64,000 nt of DNA from Sphingobium sp. CECT 9361 (GTDB lineage: Bacteria; Pseudomonadota; Alphaproteobacteria; Sphingomonadales; Sphingomonadaceae): assembly GCF_918741285.1 (NCBI RefSeq), contig NZ_CAKKNC010000020.1, forward strand, positions 1-64,000, given 5' to 3'. A model generated the notes under the pieces. It saw only the letters and a program-made list of their open reading frames with translations, was not told the origin of the DNA and did no database searches. Below, piece by piece: positions 1-9,540 of the stretch (position 1 is its first letter; each line of letters opens with the position of its first letter). A program made the translations under genes and the position numbers.

Positions 1-561
1 GTGGTGAACTACCGCGAAGCCTATGGAATGCATGCCTCCAACGGTATCCTCTTCAATCATGAAAGCCCGCTGCGAGGCGAAACCTTTGTTACGCGCAAGA
101 TCACGCGCGCGGCTGCGGCTATCAAGCTGGGTCGGCAGGAAAAGCTGTGGCTTGGTAACCTTGATGCCAAGCGCGACTGGGGCCATGCCCGCGAATATGT
201 CCGTGGCATGTGGATGATGCTGCAGAATGACGAGCCGGATGATTATGTCCTCGCCACCGGCGAAACGACCAAGGTGCGAACCTTTGTCGAATGGGCTTTT
301 GAAGATGTCGGCATAGCGTTGCGCTGGGAAGGTGAAGGCGCTGAAGAAAAAGGCTATTGCGAGGCAACAGGGCGGTGCCTGATTGAAGTGGACCCCCGCT
401 ATTTCCGTCCTACGGAAGTGGACCTGCTGCTAGGCGATCCGACAAAGGCAAAAACGAAGCTTGGATGGGAGCATGAAACCTCCATCCGTCAGCTGGCCCG
501 GGAAATGGTTGAAGCCGATCTGATCGTTATGGAGACGGCTCCCATAGCCAAAGGTATTTAG
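1..561 (+). CDS. gmd: GDP-mannose 4,6-dehydratase, C-terminal part (cut by window edge)
   Basis: The reading frame is open from the first base, and the 186 visible residues match the C-terminal half of GDP-mannose 4,6-dehydratase: the NYREAYGMHASNGILFNHESP stretch, the RGETFVTRKITRA block, the LGNLDAKRDWGHAREYV segment and the FRPTEVDLLLGD region with GWEHETS after it. The enzyme converts GDP-mannose to GDP-4-keto-6-deoxymannose in the cytoplasm. The family is about 350-370 residues long, so the Rossmann N-terminus and the YxxxK catalytic site lie upstream of the window. The GTG at base 1 is not the true start. It is followed after 2 bases by GDP-L-fucose synthase, the next enzyme of the pathway, which supports the call. 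Confidence 0.95.
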   Translation: MVNYREAYGMHASNGILFNHESPLRGETFVTRKITRAAAAIKLGRQEKLWLGNLDAKRDWGHAREYVRGMWMMLQNDEPDDYVLATGETTKVRTFVEWAFEDVGIALRWEGEGAEEKGYCEATGRCLIEVDPRYFRPTEVDLLLGDPTKAKTKLGWEHETSIRQLAREMVEADLIVMETAPIAKGI

Positions 562-563
562 CA

Positions 564-1523
564 ATGACTGGGGAAGTCATTTTCGCGCTGGAAGGCAAAA
601 GGGTCTATGTCGCAGGCCACCGCGGCATGGTGGGCTCAGCTCTTGTTCGCCGTCTTGCGGCCGAAAACTGCACGATTGTTACCGCGAGCCGCGCTGAACT
701 GGATCTCAAGGATCAAGCCTCAGTCCGGACCTGGTTCGCCCGCGAAACGCCCGATGTTGTATTTCTTGCAGCCGCAAAGGTTGGCGGCATTCTCGCCAAT
801 GATAGTTATCCTGCCGATTTCCTCTACGATAATTTGATGATTGAAGCCAACGTTGTCGAGGCCGCCTATCGCAGCGGCGTCGAGAAATTGATGTTTTTGG
901 GCTCGAGCTGCATTTATCCAAAGTTGGCACCCCAGCCAATTGTGGAGGCGTCACTACTGACAGGTGCGCTCGAACCGACTAATGAATGGTACGCCGTCGC
1001 AAAGATTGCAGGTATCAAGCTATGCCAGGCATATCGTCGCCAGCATGGCTGCGACTTTATCTCCGCCATGCCTACCAACCTCTATGGACCTGGCGACAAT
1101 TTCGATCTTGCCTCGAGCCATGTTTTGCCCGCGCTTATCCGCAAGGCCCACGAGGCAAAGACCAGCGAGTCACCGACGATGGAAATATGGGGAACAGGCA
1201 CCCCTCGCCGCGAATTTCTTCACGTCGATGATCTTGCCGATGCCTGTATATTCCTGATGAGGCGCTACTCGCAGGACGAACATGTCAATGTGGGTTCAGG
1301 AGACGACATTCCGATCATCGAACTCGTCAAGCTTGTGTGCGACGTTGTCGGGTTTAAGGGCGAAATCTCCCAGGATCTTTCGAAGCCTGATGGAACGCCT
1401 CGGAAATTGATGTCAGGAGACAAGCTTCAGTCCATGGGCTGGACCCCAACAATCGGTCTGCGCGAAGGCATAGCCGACGTTTATGGACGTTTCATCGAAC
1501 AGGAAGCTAGGCTGGGCGCGTGA
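564..1523 (+). CDS. fcl: GDP-L-fucose synthase
   Basis: A 319-residue short-chain dehydrogenase of the extended family. It has the NADP-binding GHRGMVGSA motif near residues 18-26, the AAKVGGILAN block, the LGSSCIYPK stretch, the catalytic YAVAK motif and the PTNLYGPGDNFD segment, all typical of GDP-4-keto-6-deoxymannose 3,5-epimerase/4-reductase. It carries out the last steps to GDP-L-fucose. The ATG lies 2 bases after the gmd stop and its own stop overlaps the next start by 4 bases (GTGA), so the three genes form one operon. Family length is normal. The pair gmd-fcl indicates that fucose (or a fucose-derived sugar) is a building block of the polysaccharide made here. Confidence 0.95.
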   Translation: MTGEVIFALEGKRVYVAGHRGMVGSALVRRLAAENCTIVTASRAELDLKDQASVRTWFARETPDVVFLAAAKVGGILANDSYPADFLYDNLMIEANVVEAAYRSGVEKLMFLGSSCIYPKLAPQPIVEASLLTGALEPTNEWYAVAKIAGIKLCQAYRRQHGCDFISAMPTNLYGPGDNFDLASSHVLPALIRKAHEAKTSESPTMEIWGTGTPRREFLHVDDLADACIFLMRRYSQDEHVNVGSGDDIPIIELVKLVCDVVGFKGEISQDLSKPDGTPRKLMSGDKLQSMGWTPTIGLREGIADVYGRFIEQEARLGA

Positions 1524-2764
1524 AAATCCTGATCGTTGGGCTAAACTACGCGCCTGAGCCGGTGGGCATCGGCCCCTATACGACGGGAATGGCGGAGGCA
1601 CTGGTGGCAAATGGACACGATGTGCATGTTGTCGCCGGAAAGCCCTATTACCCCTATTGGAAAACGGACGCAGATTATACCGCAGCAGGGTGGAAGCGCA
1701 CCCGAGAGAATGAGGTAGGGATTACCAGATGTCCCATATATGTACCTGCCCTTCCTTCAGGCATTAAGCGCATCTTGCATCACCTAAGCTTTGCCGTCTC
1801 CGCATTGGTACCAGCATGTCTGCAGGCTCGGCGGATGAAGGCGGACATCGTACTTGCTGTCGCGCCGTCCCTGCTCTCCGCGCCCGTTGCGCGGCTCGCG
1901 GCATGGGTTGGAGGCGCGAAAATGTGGCTTCATATTCAGGACCTCGAAGTTGAAGCGGCCTTCGCGATGGGACTGATGCAAGAAGGAAGCAAGCTGGGCA
2001 GCCTCGCCCGCTATGTCGAAGCGGGCGCGTTGCGCCTCGCCGATATGGTGAGCACGATCTCCCCGCAAATGCGGGACAAGATTCGCGCGAAAACGGCAAC
2101 GCCCGTCGTGGAATTTCGCAATTGGGCGAATGTGGAGGACATCGGCGCGAGCGCTGCTGCCTCTTCCTACCGTAAGGAATGGGACTTGGGCGACAGGCAT
2201 GTCGCCCTCTACTCGGGCAATCTTGCAAACAAGCAGGGAATTGAGATTATCGGGGAGGCAGCGCGGCTCTTGCAGCATCGGGAGGATCTGCTGTTTATTG
2301 TTTGCGGGGACGGCGCCAATCGCGAAGCTCTTGTCAAACGCGCGGAAGGCATTTCGAATATCCGTTTCTATGGACTGCAGCCTAAGGAACGCCTTGGCGA
2401 ACTGCTGAGCATTGCTTCGGTGCATCTCTTACCGCAGGTCGCTGACGCCGCCGATCTCGTGCTTCCCTCCAAGCTTACCAATATGCTTGCCTCCGGACGA
2501 GCAGTCGTTGCCACTGCAGCGCATGGCACTGGCTTGGCCGATGAAGTGGAAGACTGTGGCGTGGTTGTCCCGCCTGGCGATGCCATTGCGTTCGCGAATG
2601 CTATTACCAGCTTGCTCGACTCCCCAATCGACCGGCGGCGCTATGGAGAGGCCGCGCGCCAAAGAGCCAAGGACCGGTGGAGCAAGTCGGCGATCCTGAC
2701 CCGCTTCGAAGCGGATCTGCTTGGACTGGCAGACACTGCGATCCAACAAAATGCCGCATTCTGA
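1520..2764 (+). CDS. wcaI: WcaI-type glycosyltransferase (GT4 fold)
   Basis: A 414-residue GT-B glycosyltransferase close to the colanic-acid WcaI family. The N-terminus MKILIVGLNYAPEPVGIGPYT, the KPYYPYW segment near residues 50-56, the IQDLEVEAAF stretch and the LVLPSKLTNMLASGRAVVA donor-site block are all WcaI hallmarks. It should add one sugar (fucose in WcaI-type enzymes, by family knowledge) to a lipid-linked repeat unit on the cytoplasmic face of the inner membrane. Its GTG start overlaps the fcl stop by 4 bases, so it is translationally coupled to GDP-fucose synthesis, which fits use of that donor. The gene ends about 115 bases before a convergent gene; no clear terminator was seen in between. 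Confidence 0.88.
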   Translation: MKILIVGLNYAPEPVGIGPYTTGMAEALVANGHDVHVVAGKPYYPYWKTDADYTAAGWKRTRENEVGITRCPIYVPALPSGIKRILHHLSFAVSALVPACLQARRMKADIVLAVAPSLLSAPVARLAAWVGGAKMWLHIQDLEVEAAFAMGLMQEGSKLGSLARYVEAGALRLADMVSTISPQMRDKIRAKTATPVVEFRNWANVEDIGASAAASSYRKEWDLGDRHVALYSGNLANKQGIEIIGEAARLLQHREDLLFIVCGDGANREALVKRAEGISNIRFYGLQPKERLGELLSIASVHLLPQVADAADLVLPSKLTNMLASGRAVVATAAHGTGLADEVEDCGVVVPPGDAIAFANAITSLLDSPIDRRRYGEAARQRAKDRWSKSAILTRFEADLLGLADTAIQQNAAF

Positions 2765-2878
2765 CGACGGTTAGAAGTATATCGGGTGTAGGAATCGAAG
2801 ACATCCGGTAGGCGTCCTCAGCGCTATACGGCTCAAAGCCTTCAGAACCATCTCCTCTGCAAAATCCGGCGCGCTGCT

Positions 2879-4180
2879 TTAGTGAATGGCTTCTCTGCGT
2901 CGCTGGCGCTTTGCGCTTCTTCGAGGCACTGTAACGCACAGAGCGCACAGGAAGCCGATCAGAGCATTTAACCCTATTACCCGGAAAGGGTAATCGACCG
3001 TTGAATGCGCCAGCGTCCCGATCAAGCCGAAAAGCGCGAAGGTGGCCAGCCCCTCTCTTCGTCTTTTTATCGTTGCTGCCAAAAGAAAGAGCACAATGAA
3101 TAGGGCGGTCACGATCCCGAACAGGCCGCCCTCCACGAAAAACTGAAGATACTCGTTATGTGCTGCGTTGATATAGGAGGGTGTGATCGCGCTAACGGGT
3201 TCGACAGCCTCATAAGCGATCCGAAAATTGCCTAAACCAGCCCCCGCCGGCCAAACTGCATTCGCCGCCCGGAGGCTGTTTTGCCAAATGTCCCACCGTG
3301 CCTCATCCGCGACCTGGAAACGGTCCGCTGCAACTTTCACCACACCCGTGGCCGGTAACCATGCAAGCAGCAACCAACCGCCCAACGATGCCAGAACGCC
3401 AATGGCCAAAACGCGCCATCGCACATCGCTGCGCAGTGCCGTACCATAGCTTCCAAGGGTTATAATGAGAAACAGCACTATGCTGGCGCGTGATGCCGAT
3501 GCAACGACGGCGGCAAGATAGAGGAGAAGCAGCGATTGCAAAAGGATTTGGGCACGGTACAAGCCATATCGCTCGATCCAGCGGGCTTTGTTGGCAAAGA
3601 GGAGCGGCGTAACCAACAAAAATAGATCGCCAAAATGATTGCGGCTGGCAAAGAGGCCCACAGCCACGCGAGGATGATAAAACTCATAAAGATTGAACGG
3701 TATGACGCCGACAGCTTGGGCAATGCCGACGAATGCAACGAAGGCTGCAAGCACTAGCACGGTGTTGATGAGCAAAGCGCGTTCATCGCGATTTAACGCA
3801 GCTGTGAGCCACATAAGCACAAGCGCAGGTGCCAGAGATAGGAGGGAGTATAGAGTTGCATCTGGGGAAAGCGTCACCGGCCGCCACGAAAAGCTCGCCT
3901 GCGGGTAGCTGCCAGAAAGCTGTCCCAGCGCTGACGAAAAGCCGCTTGGCAGAGGCAGCAATTGAAGAATGTAGAGCACGATTATCGGACCGATTACCCA
4001 ACCTACCGAAAAATCTCTTAGGCCACGCCCCTCTCCAACCCAAATGGAAGCGACTAAGCAGAATATGGCCAGAATGCTAAGCCCCATCTCGAAGTCGGGT
4101 CGGCTCGCACTGCCGCCCAAGATAAAGCAGGCAGCTACCAGTCCGCTGGCGAGGTAAAAATCAAGCCCAAAAGTCTTCAT
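2879..4180 (-). CDS. O-antigen ligase/polymerase family membrane protein (first of three)
   Basis: A 433-residue protein with about 10-12 hydrophobic segments and, near residues 300-360, the Wzy_C/WaaL signature: DIWQNSLRAA, GAGLGNF and the conserved AAHNEYLQFFVEGG loop. Family members polymerise repeat units (Wzy) or ligate polysaccharide (WaaL) in the periplasm; which activity applies cannot be told from sequence. The ATG overlaps the stop of the upstream gene by 4 bases (ATGA), making it the last gene of the wza-wzc operon. That context favours a Wzy-type polymerase. The C-terminus is short and basic. Confidence 0.85.
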   Translation of the reverse strand: MKTFGLDFYLASGLVAACFILGGSASRPDFEMGLSILAIFCLVASIWVGEGRGLRDFSVGWVIGPIIVLYILQLLPLPSGFSSALGQLSGSYPQASFSWRPVTLSPDATLYSLLSLAPALVLMWLTAALNRDERALLINTVLVLAAFVAFVGIAQAVGVIPFNLYEFYHPRVAVGLFASRNHFGDLFLLVTPLLFANKARWIERYGLYRAQILLQSLLLLYLAAVVASASRASIVLFLIITLGSYGTALRSDVRWRVLAIGVLASLGGWLLLAWLPATGVVKVAADRFQVADEARWDIWQNSLRAANAVWPAGAGLGNFRIAYEAVEPVSAITPSYINAAHNEYLQFFVEGGLFGIVTALFIVLFLLAATIKRRREGLATFALFGLIGTLAHSTVDYPFRVIGLNALIGFLCALCVTVPRRSAKRQRRREAIH

Positions 4181-5424
4181 TGGGCACCTCCATCGCGTGC
4201 GATCATGACAGAGGTAAGATCGATGTCCACAGCTTGGGCGCTATCAAGCGTGTCGAGGGACAGCACCAGCAAATAATATCGCTTGGCGCTGGGCACATCG
4301 AAGGAAACCGAGCTCAGGCGATTGGCCACAGGCACTGGCAGCGCCAGCGTCTCCAAATGACTTTTGTCCGTCGACGAGACAAGATTTACCACAAGTTTTG
4401 CGCCCGCCGCGCTCTCCCCCATGTTGGCGCGACCCGTCGCTTGAACCCTGTACGATCCTGCCGGTAACTGTATCACCTGTTGCGCAATCTCGTATCGGCC
4501 GGGTGCATCGGTTCTTACGTGCAGCCCCGCTGAGCGAGAACCGTTTTTCAGGAGCGATGCCTCAAGGCCGGGACTGGCAATCAACTTCCAGTCAAAGGGG
4601 CCGTTGTTCTTATCTGCCAGAGCAAACTGACTGTCATTTACGAAGGATTTACGACTGAAAGGTTTGAACGCCCCGCGAAGGAGCAAAGCTTCATCGCTCA
4701 AACCCCGTCGTTGAAGTTCAGATATCGCAGGGGAAGCGGTCGCAAGATCCAGTACCTGCGCGCCACCTGATCCTTGTTTTGCATGCATCGCATCAAGAAA
4801 CAGAGCACGGCGACTCATCAATTGTTGATCGGAGAGCTGGCCCACGTTTGTCAAAAATGCCTTGGTCCACGGAGACGTTTTGCTGACCAATGGAAGCAAC
4901 GCTCGACGGCCTGCCGACGATGCTTCAAGTGTACGAACCTCCTCGGCAAGAACATCATTGGCCCAACCCGCTCTGAACAGAGCGTCTAAGCGTTGAGCCT
5001 GCTGAAAAGGATCTTGCGAGAAAGACGCACGCTCGAGCCAATATGTCTCCACGCTGTAATCTCGGTGACCGAGCAGCGAAGCAGCACGCATCCAAGCGTC
5101 GGCGCCTTTTTGATCCCCCTCAAGGTCGGCAACCGAACCCAAGGCAGCAAGTGCCAGTTGATTAAAGGGCTGACGCTTAAGCGCCGCTTCCGCGAGCACT
5201 GTTGCTTCGCGCAGTTTGAGATCGCCCACGCATTGGTTGGCACGTTTTGCCAAAGTTTCACTGCGGTACAGCAGCGTATGTGCGAGGGAGGCACATTGCG
5301 GATCTTGCGCGATCCGATCATCCCAATAGTAGCGCCCCGCCCCAGCGATCCAGAGAGCCGCGATAACTGTAATACCGATCTTAATTACGGTATGGGGTAC
5401 TGCGGATGGGGTTTGGGCCGTCAT
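4177..5424 (-). CDS. Unrecognised EPS-operon protein: TM anchor, TPR-like helices, C-terminal beta domain
   Basis: A 415-residue protein I cannot assign to a named family. Residues 12-30 form one membrane segment followed by a periplasmic-looking region. Residues about 55-130 are alanine-rich helices with TPR-like spacing (LREATVLAEAALKRQPFNQLALAALGS). The last 150 residues are strand-rich, with FDWKLIASPGLEASL and GSYRVQATGRANMG, resembling a carbohydrate-binding or jelly-roll domain. It sits 2 bases after the Wzc-type gene and overlaps the ligase/polymerase start, so it is made with the export machinery. A role as a periplasmic adaptor between co-polymerase and polymerase is inference only. 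Confidence 0.75.
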   Translation of the reverse strand: MTAQTPSAVPHTVIKIGITVIAALWIAGAGRYYWDDRIAQDPQCASLAHTLLYRSETLAKRANQCVGDLKLREATVLAEAALKRQPFNQLALAALGSVADLEGDQKGADAWMRAASLLGHRDYSVETYWLERASFSQDPFQQAQRLDALFRAGWANDVLAEEVRTLEASSAGRRALLPLVSKTSPWTKAFLTNVGQLSDQQLMSRRALFLDAMHAKQGSGGAQVLDLATASPAISELQRRGLSDEALLLRGAFKPFSRKSFVNDSQFALADKNNGPFDWKLIASPGLEASLLKNGSRSAGLHVRTDAPGRYEIAQQVIQLPAGSYRVQATGRANMGESAAGAKLVVNLVSSTDKSHLETLALPVPVANRLSSVSFDVPSAKRYYLLVLSLDTLDSAQAVDIDLTSVMIARDGGAQ

Positions 5425-5426
5425 AG

Positions 5427-7628
5427 TCAGTAGCTATAATATTCGAGGTCGTATCCCAGTCCCATACGGTTGCTGATATCGACCTTTGTGAGGATGGTAC
5501 CTGAGACGGGTGTATCGAACCTGCGGATGCGATTGAGGGCAGCTTTTGCGCGACCGCGGTGGCTGCGATTGGCTTCGACGACGAACAGGACGACGTCACT
5601 GCGCGAAGCGAGCAGCGGTGCGTCGGCGAGCCCCAGGATCGGTGGGCCGTCGAGGACGATGTGATCGTAGCGGCTGGTGAGGTCGTGCAGCATCGCTGCA
5701 AATGCGCCTGAGCCAAGAAGGTCGGTCGGATTGGGCGGGATGGACCCGGCGAGCATATAGTCGAACCGGAGCTTGGAATGGGTCGTGATAGGCGGCTGCT
5801 CTATCTGTTGGGTGAGATATTCGGTAAGGCCCGGGACCGGCGCCCTGGCCTGGATCTCGGCAAGGCGTTTTCTGAGCGAGGGTCGCCGCAGATCGCATTC
5901 CACCAGCAAGGTACGCTTGTTGAGTCGGGCAAGCGCATTAGCCAGACCGATGGTACTGGAGGATTTGCCTTCGCCTGGCTGGGCGCTTGTGATCATGATG
6001 ACATGCGGCACTTTACCCGCACTGCTCAATAGCACGGCTATGGCGGCCGAATGATAGGCTTCGCTGGTCGCTGAACGCGGGGATTCCAGTTCCAGATCTA
6101 TCGCCCCGCCATTTTTGAACTGCGGGATGACCCCCAGGGTCGGCAGACCGAACTTGCGTTCGGCGTCCGGCCCTGTCTGCACCCGGTCATCGAAGAGTTC
6201 GCGTATGATGATCGCCGCGGCCGCGACGATCAGGCCCAGCAGCACGGCGATGGCCAAGTTGATGCCAAGCCGTGGCGAGGTCGGCTTCAGCGGGGGATCG
6301 GCACGATCGATGATCGAGATATTATTAGCGGCAATACCCGAAGCGGCACTGACCTCCTTGAAGCGCTGCAGCAGCGCTTCGTACATCGACCGATTGGAGT
6401 CCACGTCCCTGCGCAATATATTATACTGGATGGACTGGCTCTGCTCCTCAAGCGTCGCCTTCTTCATGTCCTCGACCGCATCAGCGAGCGCCTCCTCCTG
6501 CTGGCGGGCGGTGTCATATTGATCGACGATCGAGCGGCGGATGGCACCGTTCATGGCATTAAGCTGCCGGTCAAGCTCGGCGATAACAGCTTTGGCTTGT
6601 ATGACGGTCGGATAATCGGCCTTGTGGCGTTTCAGCTCATCCTGGAGAACAGCGGTCCTCTCCGCCTTGGCCTGATAAAGATCCTGGATGGCTTTGTTGC
6701 TATAGGATTCCGGCAAGGCGCCCACCGGGGTCTTCTGCGCCACCCGCCAGCGTTGCTCCGCTGCGATCCTGTTGGCCGTGGCGCTAGCGTAAGCGGAGTT
6801 CAGCGCAACCAGGCTGGACACCGTTACCGAGTTGGGTTGCCCCTCCCCTTTCTCATCGCTGCCTTGCTGGGTGTCTATGAGGCCTGCCTGCCGCGCATAG
6901 ACGACCAGCTGGCGTTCCGATGCTTCGAGGCGTTCGCGCGCCGGAACCAGCTGCTTCTGCAGGAACGAGCGCGCATAGGAGGTGCTGTTGAACTTGCGTT
7001 GCAGATTGCCGGTAATGAAGTTCTCCGCAAACGCATTGGCGATACGCGAGGACAGCTTTGGATCCGGGCTTTTGAACGCGATACTCGCCACCCGCGAGTT
7101 TCGTGGCAGGTCGACATTGAGGTTCTTGTCGAGAAGGTCCAGCACGGTTTCCCGGCGAAGCTGCTCGGGATTGGCACCTGCTGGCACACGCAGTTTAGCG
7201 CCCATCATCTCGATGAAGTCAGTGCCGGCAAAAAGATTGAGGCTTTGTGCGACCCGTACCGCCGTCGCCCGGCTTTTGAGAACCTGGATGTTGGTTTCCA
7301 AAAAGCGATCGGCATCCTGATAGGCGGCGCCTGCATCCTGGTCTTCAGTGCCCAGCACACGTTCGGTCTGCTGGTCGATCTGTACCGTAGCACTCGCAGT
7401 ATAAAGCGGCGTCATCAGCAACGTGCCGACAGCGCCCAGTACCAGTGCTGCAACAAGGATCGAGAGCACGATCCAACGGCTGCGATAGGCAGCGCCCGCG
7501 ATCCAGACAAAGCGCTGGTAGAGATCGGCAAAGGTCATCCCGCGACCGGCATCCGCCTCGTCATAATAGCGCTCACCAGATTGACGCTGGTCGATTGCCG
7601 ACCGCGGTGGGTTTGCCATGTCGACCAT
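5427..7628 (-). CDS. Wzc/GumC-type polysaccharide co-polymerase with BY-kinase domain (set 1)
   Basis: A 733-residue inner-membrane protein. It has an N-terminal Wzz domain with a membrane segment near residues 30-55, a long periplasmic coiled-coil region, a second membrane segment, and a cytoplasmic tyrosine-kinase domain. The kinase has Walker A (QPGEGKSSS, about 550-558), Walker A' (VECDLRRP), Walker B (HIVLDGPP) and a C-terminal tyrosine cluster ending YDLEYYSY. Such proteins control chain length and drive export through Wza. The open frame extends further upstream, but that part overlaps the wza-like gene; the ATG at 7628 follows its stop by one base and has a GGAA ribosome site about 11 bases ahead. 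A second ATG at 7619 is possible. It is a fused kinase/co-polymerase, unlike split systems such as GelC/GelE. Confidence 0.92.
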   Translation of the reverse strand: MVDMANPPRSAIDQRQSGERYYDEADAGRGMTFADLYQRFVWIAGAAYRSRWIVLSILVAALVLGAVGTLLMTPLYTASATVQIDQQTERVLGTEDQDAGAAYQDADRFLETNIQVLKSRATAVRVAQSLNLFAGTDFIEMMGAKLRVPAGANPEQLRRETVLDLLDKNLNVDLPRNSRVASIAFKSPDPKLSSRIANAFAENFITGNLQRKFNSTSYARSFLQKQLVPARERLEASERQLVVYARQAGLIDTQQGSDEKGEGQPNSVTVSSLVALNSAYASATANRIAAEQRWRVAQKTPVGALPESYSNKAIQDLYQAKAERTAVLQDELKRHKADYPTVIQAKAVIAELDRQLNAMNGAIRRSIVDQYDTARQQEEALADAVEDMKKATLEEQSQSIQYNILRRDVDSNRSMYEALLQRFKEVSAASGIAANNISIIDRADPPLKPTSPRLGINLAIAVLLGLIVAAAAIIIRELFDDRVQTGPDAERKFGLPTLGVIPQFKNGGAIDLELESPRSATSEAYHSAAIAVLLSSAGKVPHVIMITSAQPGEGKSSSTIGLANALARLNKRTLLVECDLRRPSLRKRLAEIQARAPVPGLTEYLTQQIEQPPITTHSKLRFDYMLAGSIPPNPTDLLGSGAFAAMLHDLTSRYDHIVLDGPPILGLADAPLLASRSDVVLFVVEANRSHRGRAKAALNRIRRFDTPVSGTILTKVDISNRMGLGYDLEYYSY

Positions 7629-7629
7629 G

Positions 7630-8340
7630 TCAGAAGTTCCTGAACACGTTGAGGAAAGGCGCCGTTTGCAGGAAGTCGCGATAGGCGCCCTTAACGGCAT
7701 TGAACCCGACAACGACCATGTCATTTCCTTCGATCTGCGGGTCCGATGCCTGCCCCTTGCGGATGGCATTGACGTCGAACAGGCCGCCCATGCGCTTGCC
7801 CCCGACCATGCGGAACACCACGACCTCATCGAGGGCCGCGACACGCGTGGGGCCGTGCGCCAGCGCCAGCGCCCGCAGCAGCGTCATGCGCCCTCCTACA
7901 GGATAGCTGCCGGGCTGCATGACATTGCCTTCGACCGTGACCTGCTGCGACACCGCAACATTGACGATCACCGAGACCTGCGGTTTTTCCAGATATCGGG
8001 CGCCCAGGCGCTGCTCAAGATCGCTGGCAAGCTGGGCTGTCGTCAGGCCTGCCGCTTGGACAGATCCGATCAGCGGCATAGATATATGCCCCGACGCTTC
8101 GACAACCGCTTCCTTGAGGCTGAGGTCAGGCTCCTGGAATACCGTAATGGAGATCGTGTCCGAAGGGCTGATCCTGTAGTCGGTTACGGGGAGCGGGCCC
8201 TTCTCAGGGTCGCCGATCAGGGCGTAAGCCGGTTCGCCACGCGGCAAAACGTCAGAGGTTGCGCATCCGGCCAGCACTGCTGCACAGCACAGCATGAGCG
8301 CGCCAACCGACAGACGCATTCCCAAGCCCCTCTTACTCAT
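7630..8340 (-). CDS. Wza-type outer-membrane polysaccharide export lipoprotein (set 1)
   Basis: A 236-residue secreted protein with a lipobox: LCCAAVLAGC near residues 17-26, so it should be lipidated at that cysteine. The mature part begins with the Poly_export domain (YRISPSDTISITVFQEPDLS) followed by SLBB-like segments (VTVEGNVMQPGSYPVGGRMTLLRALA). Wza family members form the outer-membrane channel. An ATG at 8349 is in frame, but the ATG at 8340 has GGGA at a good distance and is preferred. It is the first gene of the four-gene minus-strand operon. It is divergent from the small secreted gene starting at 8612. Confidence 0.92.
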   Translation of the reverse strand: MSKRGLGMRLSVGALMLCCAAVLAGCATSDVLPRGEPAYALIGDPEKGPLPVTDYRISPSDTISITVFQEPDLSLKEAVVEASGHISMPLIGSVQAAGLTTAQLASDLEQRLGARYLEKPQVSVIVNVAVSQQVTVEGNVMQPGSYPVGGRMTLLRALALAHGPTRVAALDEVVVFRMVGGKRMGGLFDVNAIRKGQASDPQIEGNDMVVVGFNAVKGAYRDFLQTAPFLNVFRNF

Positions 8341-8611
8341 AGAACACATCCCGCTCGACTTTGCGCCTGTAAAACCAGCCGGTCACAGACCACTCGCGCC
8401 GTATAAGCCATATTGCAGTGCAGAAGGGAACTCTATTTTAAAAACGATCACTTCCTGTACGGTACTGCAACGATCCGTCAGCCAATACTCCAGCCTGTCC
8501 AGTACTGATACAATAATCCTTTATGTCATAAGGGATGATTGCATATTACGCACTTGCAACAGACCCTCGATTCGGGTTAACAGCGATTTACCTAAAACAG
8601 GGGATACGATT
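8341..8611. promoter_or_regulatory. Divergent intergenic region driving the wza-wzc operon and the small secreted gene
   Basis: About 270 bases between two divergently read genes, so promoters for both should lie here. The part from about 8420 to 8600 is richer in A and T than the neighbouring genes. I could not pick out convincing -35/-10 boxes. A long open frame runs through it in the frame of the 8612 gene, but the encoded residues look like non-coding sequence. Confidence 0.45.
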
Positions 8612-9022
8612 ATGAAGCTGTCACGCTACCTCGCGGCATGCGCCGCAGCATCTCTGGTTGTTATGCCCTCCTTGGCAGGCGCCGTTACAACCTCGGTGAA
8701 CTATTCTGCCATCTATCGCGCCACGGAAAAGGCCGCTGCGACCTACAAGAGCCAGGTCGCTGCATGCGCCGGTGATGCCGCCTGCCTCAAAACCGCAGAC
8801 AAGACGCTCAAAGCCGCACAGTTCCGCATCGCGACTTCAACGGCCAACCCAGAGCTCACGCCCGCTAACCAGCGCGCCACCGCACGCCAGCTCACCGAGA
8901 TCCTCAACCGCTCGGTCAGCTGTTCAGCCGCAGACGCTGCAACCTGTGCAAAGCAGAACAGCAAGACCCTCGGATCGCTCCTCTATCGCATAACCAACCA
9001 GGATCCCATCAGCCCCGTCTGA
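8612..9022 (+). CDS. Small secreted protein of unknown function
   Basis: A 136-residue protein with a clear signal peptide (MKLSRYLAACAAASLVVMPSLAGA, cleavage expected near residue 24). The mature part is helical and alanine-rich and has four cysteines in two CxxxxxC-like pairs (ACAGDAAC and SCSAADAATC), which could form disulphides in the periplasm. The open frame extends upstream to 8294, but the ATG at 8612 has a strong AGGGGAT ribosome site and gives the signal peptide. I do not recognise a family. A strong terminator follows at 9056, so the gene is a single transcription unit. Its position next to the export operon suggests, but does not show, a link to EPS. Confidence 0.8.
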   Translation: MKLSRYLAACAAASLVVMPSLAGAVTTSVNYSAIYRATEKAAATYKSQVAACAGDAACLKTADKTLKAAQFRIATSTANPELTPANQRATARQLTEILNRSVSCSAADAATCAKQNSKTLGSLLYRITNQDPISPV

Positions 9023-9055
9023 TCACAACCTGGAACACGGTAGTACTGCAAAATA

Positions 9056-9083
9056 AGCCCGGCCGAAACGCCGGGCTTTTTTT
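9056..9083 (+). terminator. Rho-independent terminator
   Basis: A perfect 8-bp stem (AGCCCGGC, 9056-9063, with GCCGGGCT, 9070-9077), a 6-base loop and a run of seven T at 9077-9083. It lies 34 bases after the stop of the small secreted gene. Confidence 0.95.
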
Positions 9084-9540
9084 GGTGCCAAGTGCGCACA
9101 CCGTCAGCGCCCATGCAGGAACCCTCCCCCCATGAATGGCAAAGCACACTTCGACCCATAAGTTGGCGCACCCCGTTCGAAACCTGATATGGGTAATCCC
9201 AGAGAAAGCGCATAACGCTCTGCAGAAGCTAAGACGCAGGAACGCAAAAGCCGGTCCTGCACACTCGCCCGCATCTCACACCATAGCTGTACCGGGACAG
9301 CCCACGACAACGCACATTTTGGGTAGCTCCCGGCGGCGCATCACTCGTGCTGCCTGCCCCGATGCCGTAATGCCCAACCGTTGCCCGACCATTTACTATT
9401 ATCAGGCAGCCCACCCGTCCCTAATCGGCTTGCCGCCTTCTTGGCGCGCGGGATCATGGGACGGCAAGAATTGCTACAAGGCGTGGTAAAGCCATGTTCA
9501 CCTTCATTGTATTTCCATAGTCAGCCGGTAGAAGACCCAG
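9084..9540. other. Intergenic stretch, no gene seen
   Basis: About 450 bases with only overlapping short open frames of atypical composition on both strands. No repeat, RNA gene or recognisable remnant was found. Confidence 0.5.

Noticed and set aside
6519..7643. Open frame of 374 codons on the plus strand
   Set aside because: Antisense to the clear Wzc-type gene; no ribosome site and no recognisable protein.
7629..7844. Upstream extension of the set 1 Wzc frame
   Set aside because: It would overlap the wza-like coding sequence in another frame and has non-protein-like composition; start at 7628 has a ribosome site.
8294..8611. Upstream extension of the small secreted gene
   Set aside because: It overlaps the wza-like gene start region and its promoter, and the strong ribosome site and signal peptide support the start at 8612.
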